Origin: CAYWHE01 sp964458125 | GTDB taxonomy: Bacteria > Bacteroidota > Bacteroidia > AKYH767-A > OLB10 | DNA length: 24,402 nt | Direction of reading: 5' to 3' | Assembly (NCBI GenBank): GCA_964458125.1 | Contig: CAYWHE010000036.1 | Span: 1-24,402 of the forward strand | Shown: piece after piece, positions 15,361-22,689 of the stretch | Layout of the letters: every line of letters begins with the position of its first letter | How positions within the stretch are numbered: the stretch's first letter is position 1 | The notes under the pieces: generated by a model | What the model was told of the DNA's origin: nothing | Databases searched by the model: none | What the model saw: only the letters and a program-made list of their open reading frames with translations | Translations under genes and position numbers: made by a program

Positions 15361-17778
15361 TCAGAACCTGAAGGTCACCTGGCCCATGCCATGAACCAGG
15401 GCCTGCGGATAGTAGTAATTCTCCGTTATAGAACTGCCACCGGAAATATAGCTGAACGTATATCCATTCGACACATATTTTTTACTAAAGATATTGGACA
15501 GGGTAAATGAAAATTGAATTTCCTGTTTTGATTTAAAGCCTAAAACATATGATAGCCTGATATCGGAAACCGTATAATCATTAATTTTCCTTTGTTCATC
15601 GGAGGTATTATCCAGGTATTGCTTTCCGACATGGCGGATGCTGTAATCCACATCCAGATTTTTCAGGGGCTTCCAGGTAACGGTTCCGGCTGCGGTAAAA
15701 ACAGGTGAAAAGGCCAGGTTGCTGCGTTTATGTACCTCCATTTTTTGGGTTCCGTCATCATAATTATCGATATATTCCTCAAATGACCGGATCTTATTTT
15801 CACTGACAGTTGCCATTCCTTTCAGGGACACGAAAGTACCGATATTGAAACCGCCCACAGCTTCAAATCCCTGCCGGTAACTAAAAGGAACGTTGGTCCG
15901 GGTATAATTTCCCACATCGTTTACCTTTCCGGTTAAAACAAGCTGGTTGTCGTAATACATCCAGTAATAATTGAGGGAAAGTGAAAGTTTTCCGGTCACG
16001 TAACTCATCCCGGCTTCCACGTCCGTCATTTTTTCCGGACCGGGACGGCTGCCGGAGATGGATTCCGTGTAGTCATCCCTGGATGGTTCCTTACCCGCCC
16101 GGCTGACTGATGCAAAGAAGTTCCAGGCTCTTGCAAAATTCCAGTTGAGTCCGAATTTAGGATTGAAGAAAGGCAGGATGTCTTCCTGCGGAACCACTGT
16201 GAATGCGGTGTCGAATCCCGAAAAGCGGTATTCCACCTGCCGGAACTGGATATCGGCATAAAAACCCAGGGAGCGTACGGGCTCATAATAACCTTTCAGA
16301 TATACGTTAAAATCGGTTTTCACCGCATCATCGGATTCATAAACATAATCCGGCCCGGTACTGCCCGCATAACGCATCCAGACAAGGTTATTGTAATGAT
16401 TTCCCAGGTACCGGTTCCAGGCTCCGCCAAAGGTGGCCCTGAATTTCCTTTGATTTTCATAAGACAAGGCCCAGACGGCCCCGTAAAAATTATTATCGAG
16501 CCATTTCCTGCGGACAAGGTCTGTAGCGTTTACCGTATCCGGGCCCGTGACCAGGTCAGGAAGCCCGTAAAAACTGAGGAGGCCTTCGCCATAGGCGTCA
16601 TCTGCAGTTTTATATTCCTCGTAGTATCCTTTGCCTCTGGTCTGATGAAGGGTGACCTGGAGGTGAAGGTCTTTCAGAAAGTCATAACCAAACAACAACT
16701 GGTAATGATCCTGCTTGTAGTTGTCCACCTGGTTTTCATACATAAAAGCATTGTAGGTGCGGTTGGAGTTGAGCAGGTATTCCGGTACCCCGTTCCAGGC
16801 CTGGTAGGTAATTTCCTTCCCTGAAAGTGCGGTCAATTTGATGATGGCCCTGCCGCTGTAATAGCCGCCCGATGCGTACCAGGATTTCAGGTCGGCCCAT
16901 GCCCTGTCCATATAGCCATCCGATTTTATCCGGGACAGCCTGCCTTCAAAACCCCAGTGTTTATTCAGGAGGCCGGTGCCAAGTGACAGATTATTTTTAA
17001 CTGTATGAAAGGATCCATAGGCATGGCTGCTTTCCGCATACGGTTGAACGCTTTGCTTATTGGTCATGAGGTTGATGCTGCCCCCGAAGGCACCGGCGCC
17101 GTTGGCCGATGAACCGACACCGCGCTGTACCTGTATGCTCTCCAGCGATGAAGCGAGGTCGGGCAGGTCAACAAAATAAACGGACTGGGATTCCGCATCG
17201 TTGAGGGGCACTCCATTTAGGCTTACATTGATCCGGGTACCATCACTGCCTCGTATGCGCATACCCGTATATCCAATACCGGTCCCTGCATCGGAGGTGG
17301 TCACCAGGGATGGGGTTAGTTCCAGCAGGTACGGTATATCGGTACCGGAATTGTTTTTCCTGATTTCGTCCTTATTGATATTTGTAAAGGAAAATCCTTC
17401 CCCTGCCTGCACACGGGTTGCGTTAACGATAATTTCCTGGCGGGTATATGTGGTTGGACTCAACGGCACTTCCAACTGCTTATCCCCGGTGAGGTTGAAT
17501 TCCTGCGAATAAACTGCATATCCCACATACGTAACAGTAAGTGTATAGGTGCCAGCGGCAATATTCCTGAATTCAAATTCGCCGCCCGGCCCGGGAAGGC
17601 AGGAATGGTTTCCGGGCTCCAGTTTAACCGTTGCCTCCGGCAGGGGATGGCCGTCATTTTTGTCGAACACCCGACCGGTGATCCTGGATTGCCCGATAAC
17701 AGGTCCTGCAAGCAGGATGCAAAACATGAACATACCTGAAACCAGGCCTGCCCCGATGTACTTTTTTTGCTGACACAT
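15361..17778 (-). CDS. TPP-riboswitch-controlled TonB-dependent receptor, probable thiamin/precursor importer
   Basis: Outer-membrane TonB-dependent receptor of about 805 residues. A signal peptide (YIGAGLVSGMFMFCILLAGP) is followed by a carboxypeptidase-regulatory-like domain (ITGRVFDKNDGHPLPEATV to about 110), a plug domain (IRKNNSGTDIPYLLELTPSL, MRIRGSDGTRINVSLNGVPL, LESIQVQRGVGSSANGAGAFGG) and a 22-strand-type barrel ending in the terminal phenylalanine of VTFRF. The frame is open to an ATG at 17850, but that codon lies inside the riboswitch, so ATG 17778 is chosen. The upstream TPP element indicates that the substrate is thiamin, its phosphate or a precursor; such receptors are known in Bacteroidota. 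No pnuT, thiamin kinase or thi gene is adjacent, and the receptor appears monocistronic. Confidence 0.92.
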   Translation of the reverse strand: MCQQKKYIGAGLVSGMFMFCILLAGPVIGQSRITGRVFDKNDGHPLPEATVKLEPGNHSCLPGPGGEFEFRNIAAGTYTLTVTYVGYAVYSQEFNLTGDKQLEVPLSPTTYTRQEIIVNATRVQAGEGFSFTNINKDEIRKNNSGTDIPYLLELTPSLVTTSDAGTGIGYTGMRIRGSDGTRINVSLNGVPLNDAESQSVYFVDLPDLASSLESIQVQRGVGSSANGAGAFGGSINLMTNKQSVQPYAESSHAYGSFHTVKNNLSLGTGLLNKHWGFEGRLSRIKSDGYMDRAWADLKSWYASGGYYSGRAIIKLTALSGKEITYQAWNGVPEYLLNSNRTYNAFMYENQVDNYKQDHYQLLFGYDFLKDLHLQVTLHQTRGKGYYEEYKTADDAYGEGLLSFYGLPDLVTGPDTVNATDLVRRKWLDNNFYGAVWALSYENQRKFRATFGGAWNRYLGNHYNNLVWMRYAGSTGPDYVYESDDAVKTDFNVYLKGYYEPVRSLGFYADIQFRQVEYRFSGFDTAFTVVPQEDILPFFNPKFGLNWNFARAWNFFASVSRAGKEPSRDDYTESISGSRPGPEKMTDVEAGMSYVTGKLSLSLNYYWMYYDNQLVLTGKVNDVGNYTRTNVPFSYRQGFEAVGGFNIGTFVSLKGMATVSENKIRSFEEYIDNYDDGTQKMEVHKRSNLAFSPVFTAAGTVTWKPLKNLDVDYSIRHVGKQYLDNTSDEQRKINDYTVSDIRLSYVLGFKSKQEIQFSFTLSNIFSKKYVSNGYTFSYISGGSSITENYYYPQALVHGMGQVTFRF

Positions 17779-17793
17779 GACGATAATCATTAA

Positions 17794-17814
17794 AGTTGCA
17801 AAGGGCATGCAACT
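17794..17814 (-). promoter_or_regulatory. hairpin between the TPP aptamer and the receptor start
   Basis: Perfect 7-bp stem AGTTGCA (17808-17814 paired with 17794-17800) with a 7-base loop, read on the minus strand after the aptamer and 15 bases before the ATG at 17778. Only three T residues follow, so it is a poor intrinsic terminator. It may be the expression platform acting on translation, or a leader stem. Confidence 0.45.
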
Positions 17815-17833
17815 GCTGAAATTTCGATTACCG

Positions 17834-17910
17834 TTTCCCTCCGCCGGCATTACCCGGATCAGGTTTTATGGGTATGATCTCAGCCTCCCTAACAGGTCAG
17901 CACCCCTTTA
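17834..17910 (-). promoter_or_regulatory. TPP (thi-box) riboswitch
   Basis: Minus-strand aptamer with every conserved block in order: GGGGTGC at 17900-17906, CTGAGA at 17878-17883, ATACCC at 17870-17875, ACCTGATC at 17857-17864, then TAATGCCGGCG at 17842-17852 followed by GAGGGA. CTGAGA is the pyrimidine-binding loop and the last block the pyrophosphate-binding side. The 5' edge can form an extra hairpin (17905-17910 with 17917-17922), and TTACC/GGTAA (17921-17925 with 17828-17832) could extend P1. It lies 56 bases before the TonB receptor start and should repress it when cellular TPP is high. Confidence 0.95.
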
Positions 17911-17926
17911 TGGGTGTAAAGGTAAC

Positions 17927-17940
17927 ATTTTCCGGAAAAT
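17927..17940. promoter_or_regulatory. 14-bp perfect palindrome upstream of the TPP riboswitch
   Basis: ATTTTCCGGAAAAT is self-complementary over all 14 bases. It sits in the short gap between the AlbA_2/winged-helix gene stop (17973) and the riboswitch, where the receptor promoter is expected. A dimeric regulator site is an inference; no consensus promoter is clear around it. Confidence 0.4.
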
Positions 17941-17972
17941 TCCACCCCATGCAAAAATTACGATCCGGATAC

Positions 17973-18644
17973 CTAGGGCAGTGTATAAAAATCCGTTTTT
18001 TCGGTAGCGTGAACACGGATGGCTCCAATGGAGATCAGTTTAACGAGAATCCGGGTGGCGCGCTGACGGGAAATATTGAGCAATCTGGAGTATTCCTTCA
18101 GGGTGATCCTGTCCTTTTTGCGGAGGTAATCAAACAAAGCCTGTTCCTTGCTGCCGTATTCAATCAGGGTAGGACTTTCCATCCTGTTTTGTTTCAGGAC
18201 ATCCACAACCACCTTGCTGGCCAGCAGGGACTGATCCTTTACCCGGATGTGCACCCACCACTTTTCGTCATCCCCTTTTGCATAATAGGGTTTTTGGTCT
18301 CCTTCCGGAATTTTAACTTCCAGTATGATTTTGCCCCTAATCAGCCATTCCCGGATTGTAAGCGGAATGACAGGACGGCAGTAAAACCCGGCAGCCTCTT
18401 CGAGCATGAAACGCTCCTCTTCTGATGCAACTCCATGCAGGGTGCCATTATCGTTTACTCCTATTAATAGTGTGCCTCCTTTATGGTTGGCAAAGGAAAC
18501 CATGGTTTTGGCAATTTTAGATTTACTGGTGATTTCCTTTTTAAAATCAAGCGTTTCGCCCTCTCCTTCCAATATCCTTTTCTGAATAGGGTTGAGCTTT
18601 TCCTGCCTTGCTGCCGGGATTGTCCGGTTTTGGCTTTCTGCCAT
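17973..18644 (-). CDS. AlbA_2 (Schlafen-like) domain protein with C-terminal winged helix
   Basis: A 223-residue putative DNA/RNA-binding protein. The AlbA_2 domain covers about residues 18-130: EGETLDFKKEITSKSKIAKTMVSFANHKGGTLLIGVNDNGTLHGV has the typical E..(D/E)FK...........FAN..GG.L..G(V/I)..G pattern. The C-terminal 70 residues form a winged helix (EQALFDYLRKKDRITLKEYSRLLNISRQRATRILVKLISIGAI). This pairing occurs in many standalone bacterial regulators of unknown target, some beside mobile or defence genes, but nothing of that sort is visible here. The ATG at 18644 gives a soluble protein without a signal. The gene is on the same strand as the TPP-regulated receptor, with a 194-bp gap occupied by the palindrome and riboswitch. 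Confidence 0.75.
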   Translation of the reverse strand: MAESQNRTIPAARQEKLNPIQKRILEGEGETLDFKKEITSKSKIAKTMVSFANHKGGTLLIGVNDNGTLHGVASEEERFMLEEAAGFYCRPVIPLTIREWLIRGKIILEVKIPEGDQKPYYAKGDDEKWWVHIRVKDQSLLASKVVVDVLKQNRMESPTLIEYGSKEQALFDYLRKKDRITLKEYSRLLNISRQRATRILVKLISIGAIRVHATEKTDFYTLP

Positions 18645-18804
18645 GATGCAATGATATTAAAATTTAAAAAGCGATCAAACGCCTGTTGTCATATTTAAGC
18701 CATAAACAAACCATCTTCCATTCCGTTTTCATGCAAGATTTTTATTTTTTTTTAAAAAATCCGAACCATTTTAAAAACCATTCCGTAGAACCAGCCAACT
18801 AAAA

Positions 18805-21594
18805 ATGCCAAATTCTAATTCCAACAACATGAAAGCATTCTTTTACCATCGTAAAACCATCCTGTCCGTTGCCATTGCGGTCCTGACCCTGAACGCACGG
18901 GCCCAGGAAAAAATCATCGTCTCGGGCGTCATTGCGGACGAAGAAACCAAAGAAACCCTGATCGGGGCCAGCGTACTGATCAAAAACACGGTCTCCGGTA
19001 CGGTTACCGATATGGATGGTAAATTCAGGTTACAGGTTCCCGGAGGGGAATCCAAAACGGTATTGCAAATCAGCTACGTGGGATTCGAAACCCAGGAAGT
19101 TGAAGTTTCTGCCGCCCATCCAACCGTAACCGTATCCATGAAAGTGAAAAAAATGTTGTCCAAGGAGGTGGTTGTATCCGCTTCCCGCTTCAGTGAACGG
19201 ATACTCGAGTCGCCTGTTTCTATCGAAAAAACCGATGCCCAGGCCATCCGGGAAACGCCGGCCTTTAACTTTTATGAAAGCGCGGCCCAGCTCAAATCGG
19301 TTGACATCGTCACCTCGAGTCTTACCTATAAGAACATCAACATGAGGGGTTTTGGCAATACTGAAAAGCCGGGCTTCGTGCAGTTGATTGACGGGGTTGA
19401 CAACCAGGCTCCCGGCCTCAATTACGCCGTCGGTTATAATATTATTGACCTGGATGTTGAAAACACGGAAATCATTCCCGGGGCGGCTTCGGCTCTATAT
19501 GGCGCCAATGCCTTTAACGGGGTAATGAGCATTACCAGCAAAAGCCCCTTCAAATACCAGGGTCTGAATGTGCAATTAAAGAGCGGTATCAACCATGTGG
19601 ATGGAAAAGACCATTCCGCCATGCCCATCTATGATTTCCAGGCCCGTTATGCCAAGGCCCTGTTTGGCGATAAACTGGCATTCAAACTGAATGCCGGTTA
19701 TTTCCAGGGACAGGACTGGGTGGCTTCCGACTACAGTGATGTGGATGTGAACACACCAGCCTTCATGCATGGTCCTTCCAACCTGTCGTATGACGGTTTG
19801 AATATTTACGGAGACGAAGTAGCCGGTCCCCTGCCCATTGGTCCGAATGGATCCAATATATATGTATCGCGAACCGGTTATAAAGAAAAAGACCTGGTTG
19901 ATTACAATTCCAGGATCATTAAACTTGGGGGTGGATTTCATTACCGCCTGAGTAAAAAGGTGGAGATTTCCTACGGCTATAATTATTCCATGATTACCAC
20001 GGTACTGCATTCAGCCAACCGGTATTCATTAAAAGACTTCGGACTGGAGCAGCATCATGCCCAGATCAATGGTCCCAACTATTTCATCCGCGGTTATATC
20101 TCGTCGGAAAATTCAGGTAAATCCTACGACAGCCGTTTCCTGGCCATCAACATGAACAATACCTGGAAGAGCAATGATGACTGGTTTAACGATTATGCCA
20201 CGGCCTACCTGGGGTATGTTCCGGGAATTACAGGAAATGACGATAAGACGGCCAGGGCATTCGCCAACACCGGGATGCCCATGCCGGGTACCGATGCTTT
20301 TAACAACCTGAAGAAAACGGTTTCATCGGCAACAGGATTTTACACCGGGGGAGCCCGATTCAGCGACAATACGAAACTGTACCATGTGGAAGGTCAGTAT
20401 GATTTCAGCCAGGCCATCAAAATTGCCGAAATTATTGCAGGCGCCAGTTACCGGAATTTCAAACTGAACTCCAACGGTACCCTGTTTGCCGACGGAGGAG
20501 GTCAGCAACTAGGATTCTATGAATATGGTGTTTTCACCCAAATCAGTAAAAAACTGCTTTCCGAGAAACTGAAAATTACCGGTTCTGTCCGATACGATAA
20601 ATCGGAAAACTATAAAGGAGAAATTTCGCCCCGGATAGCAGCGGTGCTGACCCTCAATGAAACCAACTTTATCCGGGCTTCCTACCAGACAGCTTACCGC
20701 ATGCCCACGTCACAGGATCAGTACCTTGACCTGGATTTGGGCTTTATGAAAGTGCTGGGCGGATTAGAGGAAACAACCGCACCCTATCATATCCAGGGAA
20801 ACATCTTCACGCAGGAATCAGCTATGGCCTACGGGGCTGCCCTGACAGATTATATCAATACCTACGGTGTAGACTCCGCACAGGCCGGAATTGAAAAATA
20901 CAAGGTCCTGCTGGAGCCGATGGATTATCATTATGTAAAGCCGGAGCGTATCCGCACCTATGAAGCCGGGTACAAAGGATTGTTCTTTAACAATGACCTG
21001 TATGTAGACCTGAGCGCTTACCTGAGTTTCAACACGGATTTCATCGGGGCCTATAACGTGATCAAACCAGGATATGGCGGCGCACAGAATGCCGACAGCA
21101 TTACTGCGGCCGCCTATGCTTTAGCCGATAACCAGTATACGGCCTACCAGCTTATTTCGAACCTGGACGGACAGGTACAGACGCATGGATTTGCCCTGGG
21201 TCTTACCTATAACCTCCCTTCCAATTTTGTGATTACCGGCAATGCAACCCTTTCGCATATGGACAAGGCCCCATACGGCCGTACCTTATATAATACACCT
21301 CGGTACAGAACCAACCTCGGCATCAGTAACAGGAAGGTATTTAAGAATACAGGGTTTTCAGTGAACTGGAGATGGGCCGACAGTTATATGTGGCAGTCGC
21401 TATTCGGTGACGGCATGCTGACGGCCAATCACAACCTGGATGCACAGGTCAGTTACCGGTTTACGAAAATGGGAACGACTTTAAAAATTGGAGCCACGAA
21501 TGCCCTGAACCATCGTCATACCGAGGTTTATGGAGGCCCGACGACAGGCGGAATTTATTACGCATCCCTCGTATTTGACGGGATTTTCAAATAA
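18805..21594 (+). CDS. TonB-dependent outer-membrane receptor (substrate unknown)
   Basis: Large TonB-dependent receptor of up to 929 residues. Signal peptide TILSVAIAVLTLNARAQ, carboxypeptidase-regulatory-like domain about 35-120 (VSGVIADEETKETLIGASVLI...MDGKFRL), plug about 125-245 (ESAAQLKSVDIVTSSLTYKNINMRGFG...VENTEIIPGAASALYGANAFNGVM), then the barrel to the C-terminus (YASLVFDGIFK). The start at 18805 follows an A-rich tract, typical of Bacteroidota initiation; ATG 18829 (MKAFFYHRK) is a good alternative with a shorter n-region. No SusD-like lipoprotein follows, so it is not a standard Sus/PUL pair. Substrate unknown. The gene is divergent from the AlbA_2 gene across 160 bp of AT-rich DNA and ends in its own terminator. 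Confidence 0.92.
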   Translation: MPNSNSNNMKAFFYHRKTILSVAIAVLTLNARAQEKIIVSGVIADEETKETLIGASVLIKNTVSGTVTDMDGKFRLQVPGGESKTVLQISYVGFETQEVEVSAAHPTVTVSMKVKKMLSKEVVVSASRFSERILESPVSIEKTDAQAIRETPAFNFYESAAQLKSVDIVTSSLTYKNINMRGFGNTEKPGFVQLIDGVDNQAPGLNYAVGYNIIDLDVENTEIIPGAASALYGANAFNGVMSITSKSPFKYQGLNVQLKSGINHVDGKDHSAMPIYDFQARYAKALFGDKLAFKLNAGYFQGQDWVASDYSDVDVNTPAFMHGPSNLSYDGLNIYGDEVAGPLPIGPNGSNIYVSRTGYKEKDLVDYNSRIIKLGGGFHYRLSKKVEISYGYNYSMITTVLHSANRYSLKDFGLEQHHAQINGPNYFIRGYISSENSGKSYDSRFLAINMNNTWKSNDDWFNDYATAYLGYVPGITGNDDKTARAFANTGMPMPGTDAFNNLKKTVSSATGFYTGGARFSDNTKLYHVEGQYDFSQAIKIAEIIAGASYRNFKLNSNGTLFADGGGQQLGFYEYGVFTQISKKLLSEKLKITGSVRYDKSENYKGEISPRIAAVLTLNETNFIRASYQTAYRMPTSQDQYLDLDLGFMKVLGGLEETTAPYHIQGNIFTQESAMAYGAALTDYINTYGVDSAQAGIEKYKVLLEPMDYHYVKPERIRTYEAGYKGLFFNNDLYVDLSAYLSFNTDFIGAYNVIKPGYGGAQNADSITAAAYALADNQYTAYQLISNLDGQVQTHGFALGLTYNLPSNFVITGNATLSHMDKAPYGRTLYNTPRYRTNLGISNRKVFKNTGFSVNWRWADSYMWQSLFGDGMLTANHNLDAQVSYRFTKMGTTLKIGATNALNHRHTEVYGGPTTGGIYYASLVFDGIFK

Positions 21595-21623
21595 ACTATT
21601 CCCGTAGAATCACTTCTTCAACG

Positions 21624-21657
21624 AAATCCCGGTGCCTTTGTACCGGGATTTTTTATT
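21624..21657 (+). terminator. intrinsic terminator of the second TonB receptor gene
   Basis: Perfect stem of 9-10 bp (AATCCCGGT at 21625-21633 with ACCGGGATT at 21642-21650), 8-base loop, followed by a T-rich run to 21657. It lies 30 bp after the receptor stop codon. Confidence 0.9.
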
Positions 21658-21660
21658 TTG

Positions 21661-22063
21661 AACGATTAACCGGCATGCCTGAGAATGGCCTTGGATGCAG
21701 CTTTCCGGGGAAGCATAAAGGATTATTATGCCGTGATTGGAATTAATTCATGAAAAATTAAATTTCGTTCTGTCGGATAAAAATTACCTGTACCTACTAA
21801 ACATACTGTAAAATCAGGCTTTTTAACTGTTTAATTTCAATTTTTTTGTTTTTTACTTAAACCAAAACTTTAATTTCGCGATCATGGCACCCCTTGCAAA
21901 CGACCAATTACAGCAGGTTTTGGGCTGGAGTTATTAACAAACACCCCAATTTATCAACAATCCATCACTTTTTTTTTCTGAATGCTTGCAAAATAGCGGA
22001 ACACGCTATACTTTTACATCCAGAATTTTTAACCAATTAACCAATTAAAAAAAACAAAAAAAA
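21661..22063 (+). promoter_or_regulatory. AT-rich promoter and leader region of the HU gene
   Basis: No protein gene is recognised in these 403 bases. The best promoter candidate is TTG at 21986-21988, 20 bp before TACTTTTA at 22009-22016, one base from TAnnTTTG. A TAGCG/CGCTA inverted repeat (21994-21998 and 22004-22008) lies between the two boxes. A second candidate is TTTG at 21845-21848 with TAATTTCG at 21871-21878 (22-bp spacing); it would start near a 17-codon reading frame (21884-21937). Before the ATG are tandem TTAACCAA units (22029-22048) and an A-rich tract that suits non-Shine-Dalgarno initiation in this phylum. Confidence 0.5.
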
Positions 22064-22336
22064 ATGAACAAAGCTGAATTAGTTGATGCTATTGCATCAG
22101 AAGCAAAAATCACCAAAGCTGATGCTCAACGGGCATTGGAAGGTTTCATCAATGCTACTTCTAAAGCCCTGAAAAAAGGCGAAAGAGTAGCGCTTGTTGG
22201 ATTCGGTACTTTCTCTGTAGCCAAACGTGCTGCAAGAACCGGCCGTAACCCGCAAACCGGCAAAGAAATCAAAATCGCTGCTAAAAAAGTGGCGAAATTC
22301 AAAGCCGGATCTGAGTTAGCTGCGAAGGTGAAGTAA
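22064..22336 (+). CDS. HU-family DNA-binding protein
   Basis: Nucleoid-associated protein of 90 residues, normal HU size. MNKAELVDAIASEAKITKADA forms the helical dimerisation base; the beta-arm region has VGFGTFSVAKRAARTGRNPQTG with the conserved RNP tip that inserts into the DNA minor groove, and the chain closes with FKAGSELAAKVK. It binds DNA as a dimer with little sequence preference. Codons are more A/T-ending than in neighbouring genes, consistent with a highly expressed gene. A strong terminator follows, so it is transcribed alone. Confidence 0.96.
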   Translation: MNKAELVDAIASEAKITKADAQRALEGFINATSKALKKGERVALVGFGTFSVAKRAARTGRNPQTGKEIKIAAKKVAKFKAGSELAAKVK

Positions 22337-22358
22337 TTCATTTGCTTTGAAAGAAAAG

Positions 22359-22386
22359 AGCGTTCCTCCGGGGGCGCTTTTTTTTT
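22359..22386 (+). terminator. intrinsic terminator of the HU gene
   Basis: Stem AGCGTTCC (22359-22366) with GGGGCGCT (22371-22378), including two G-T pairs, a 4-base loop, then nine T residues (22378-22386). It lies 22 bp after the HU stop codon. Confidence 0.85.
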
Positions 22387-22689
22387 GCTTTCCATTTTCC
22401 CGTTGATTCTCTTCATGATGATCCCAAATGACAGGATGCATTTCATACACATGAAAACTCCTGCGTTTCCTTTCTGAATACTTGATTTTTATCACCCGAC
22501 ATGCTCGTTGCAGGCCGGATGTTGCAGGTGATAATATGCCCCAGGCTGGTATCCGACCGGACCGAAACCCGGGCATGCCAGGGATCAGGTTTACCGGTTC
22601 AAAACTGCCCCCTGAAAAATTATTCTGTGTCGCTAATTTCCATCATCCGTATGGTCACAAGGATGCAGAGTTGCAGAAAAAAATTGTTT
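22387..22689. other. gene-free stretch between the convergent HU and thiolase genes
   Basis: About 300 bases without a supported gene. Plus-strand reading frames here run on into the antisense of the thiolase and have no protein-like composition. I see a GGCATGCC palindrome near 22573-22580 and two nearby GTTGCAGG copies, but no terminator for the thiolase and no recognisable RNA. Confidence 0.5.

Noticed and set aside
18805..21594. SusC/SusD-type polysaccharide utilisation locus
   Set aside because: No SusD-like lipoprotein or glycoside hydrolase follows; the receptor is alone and terminated.
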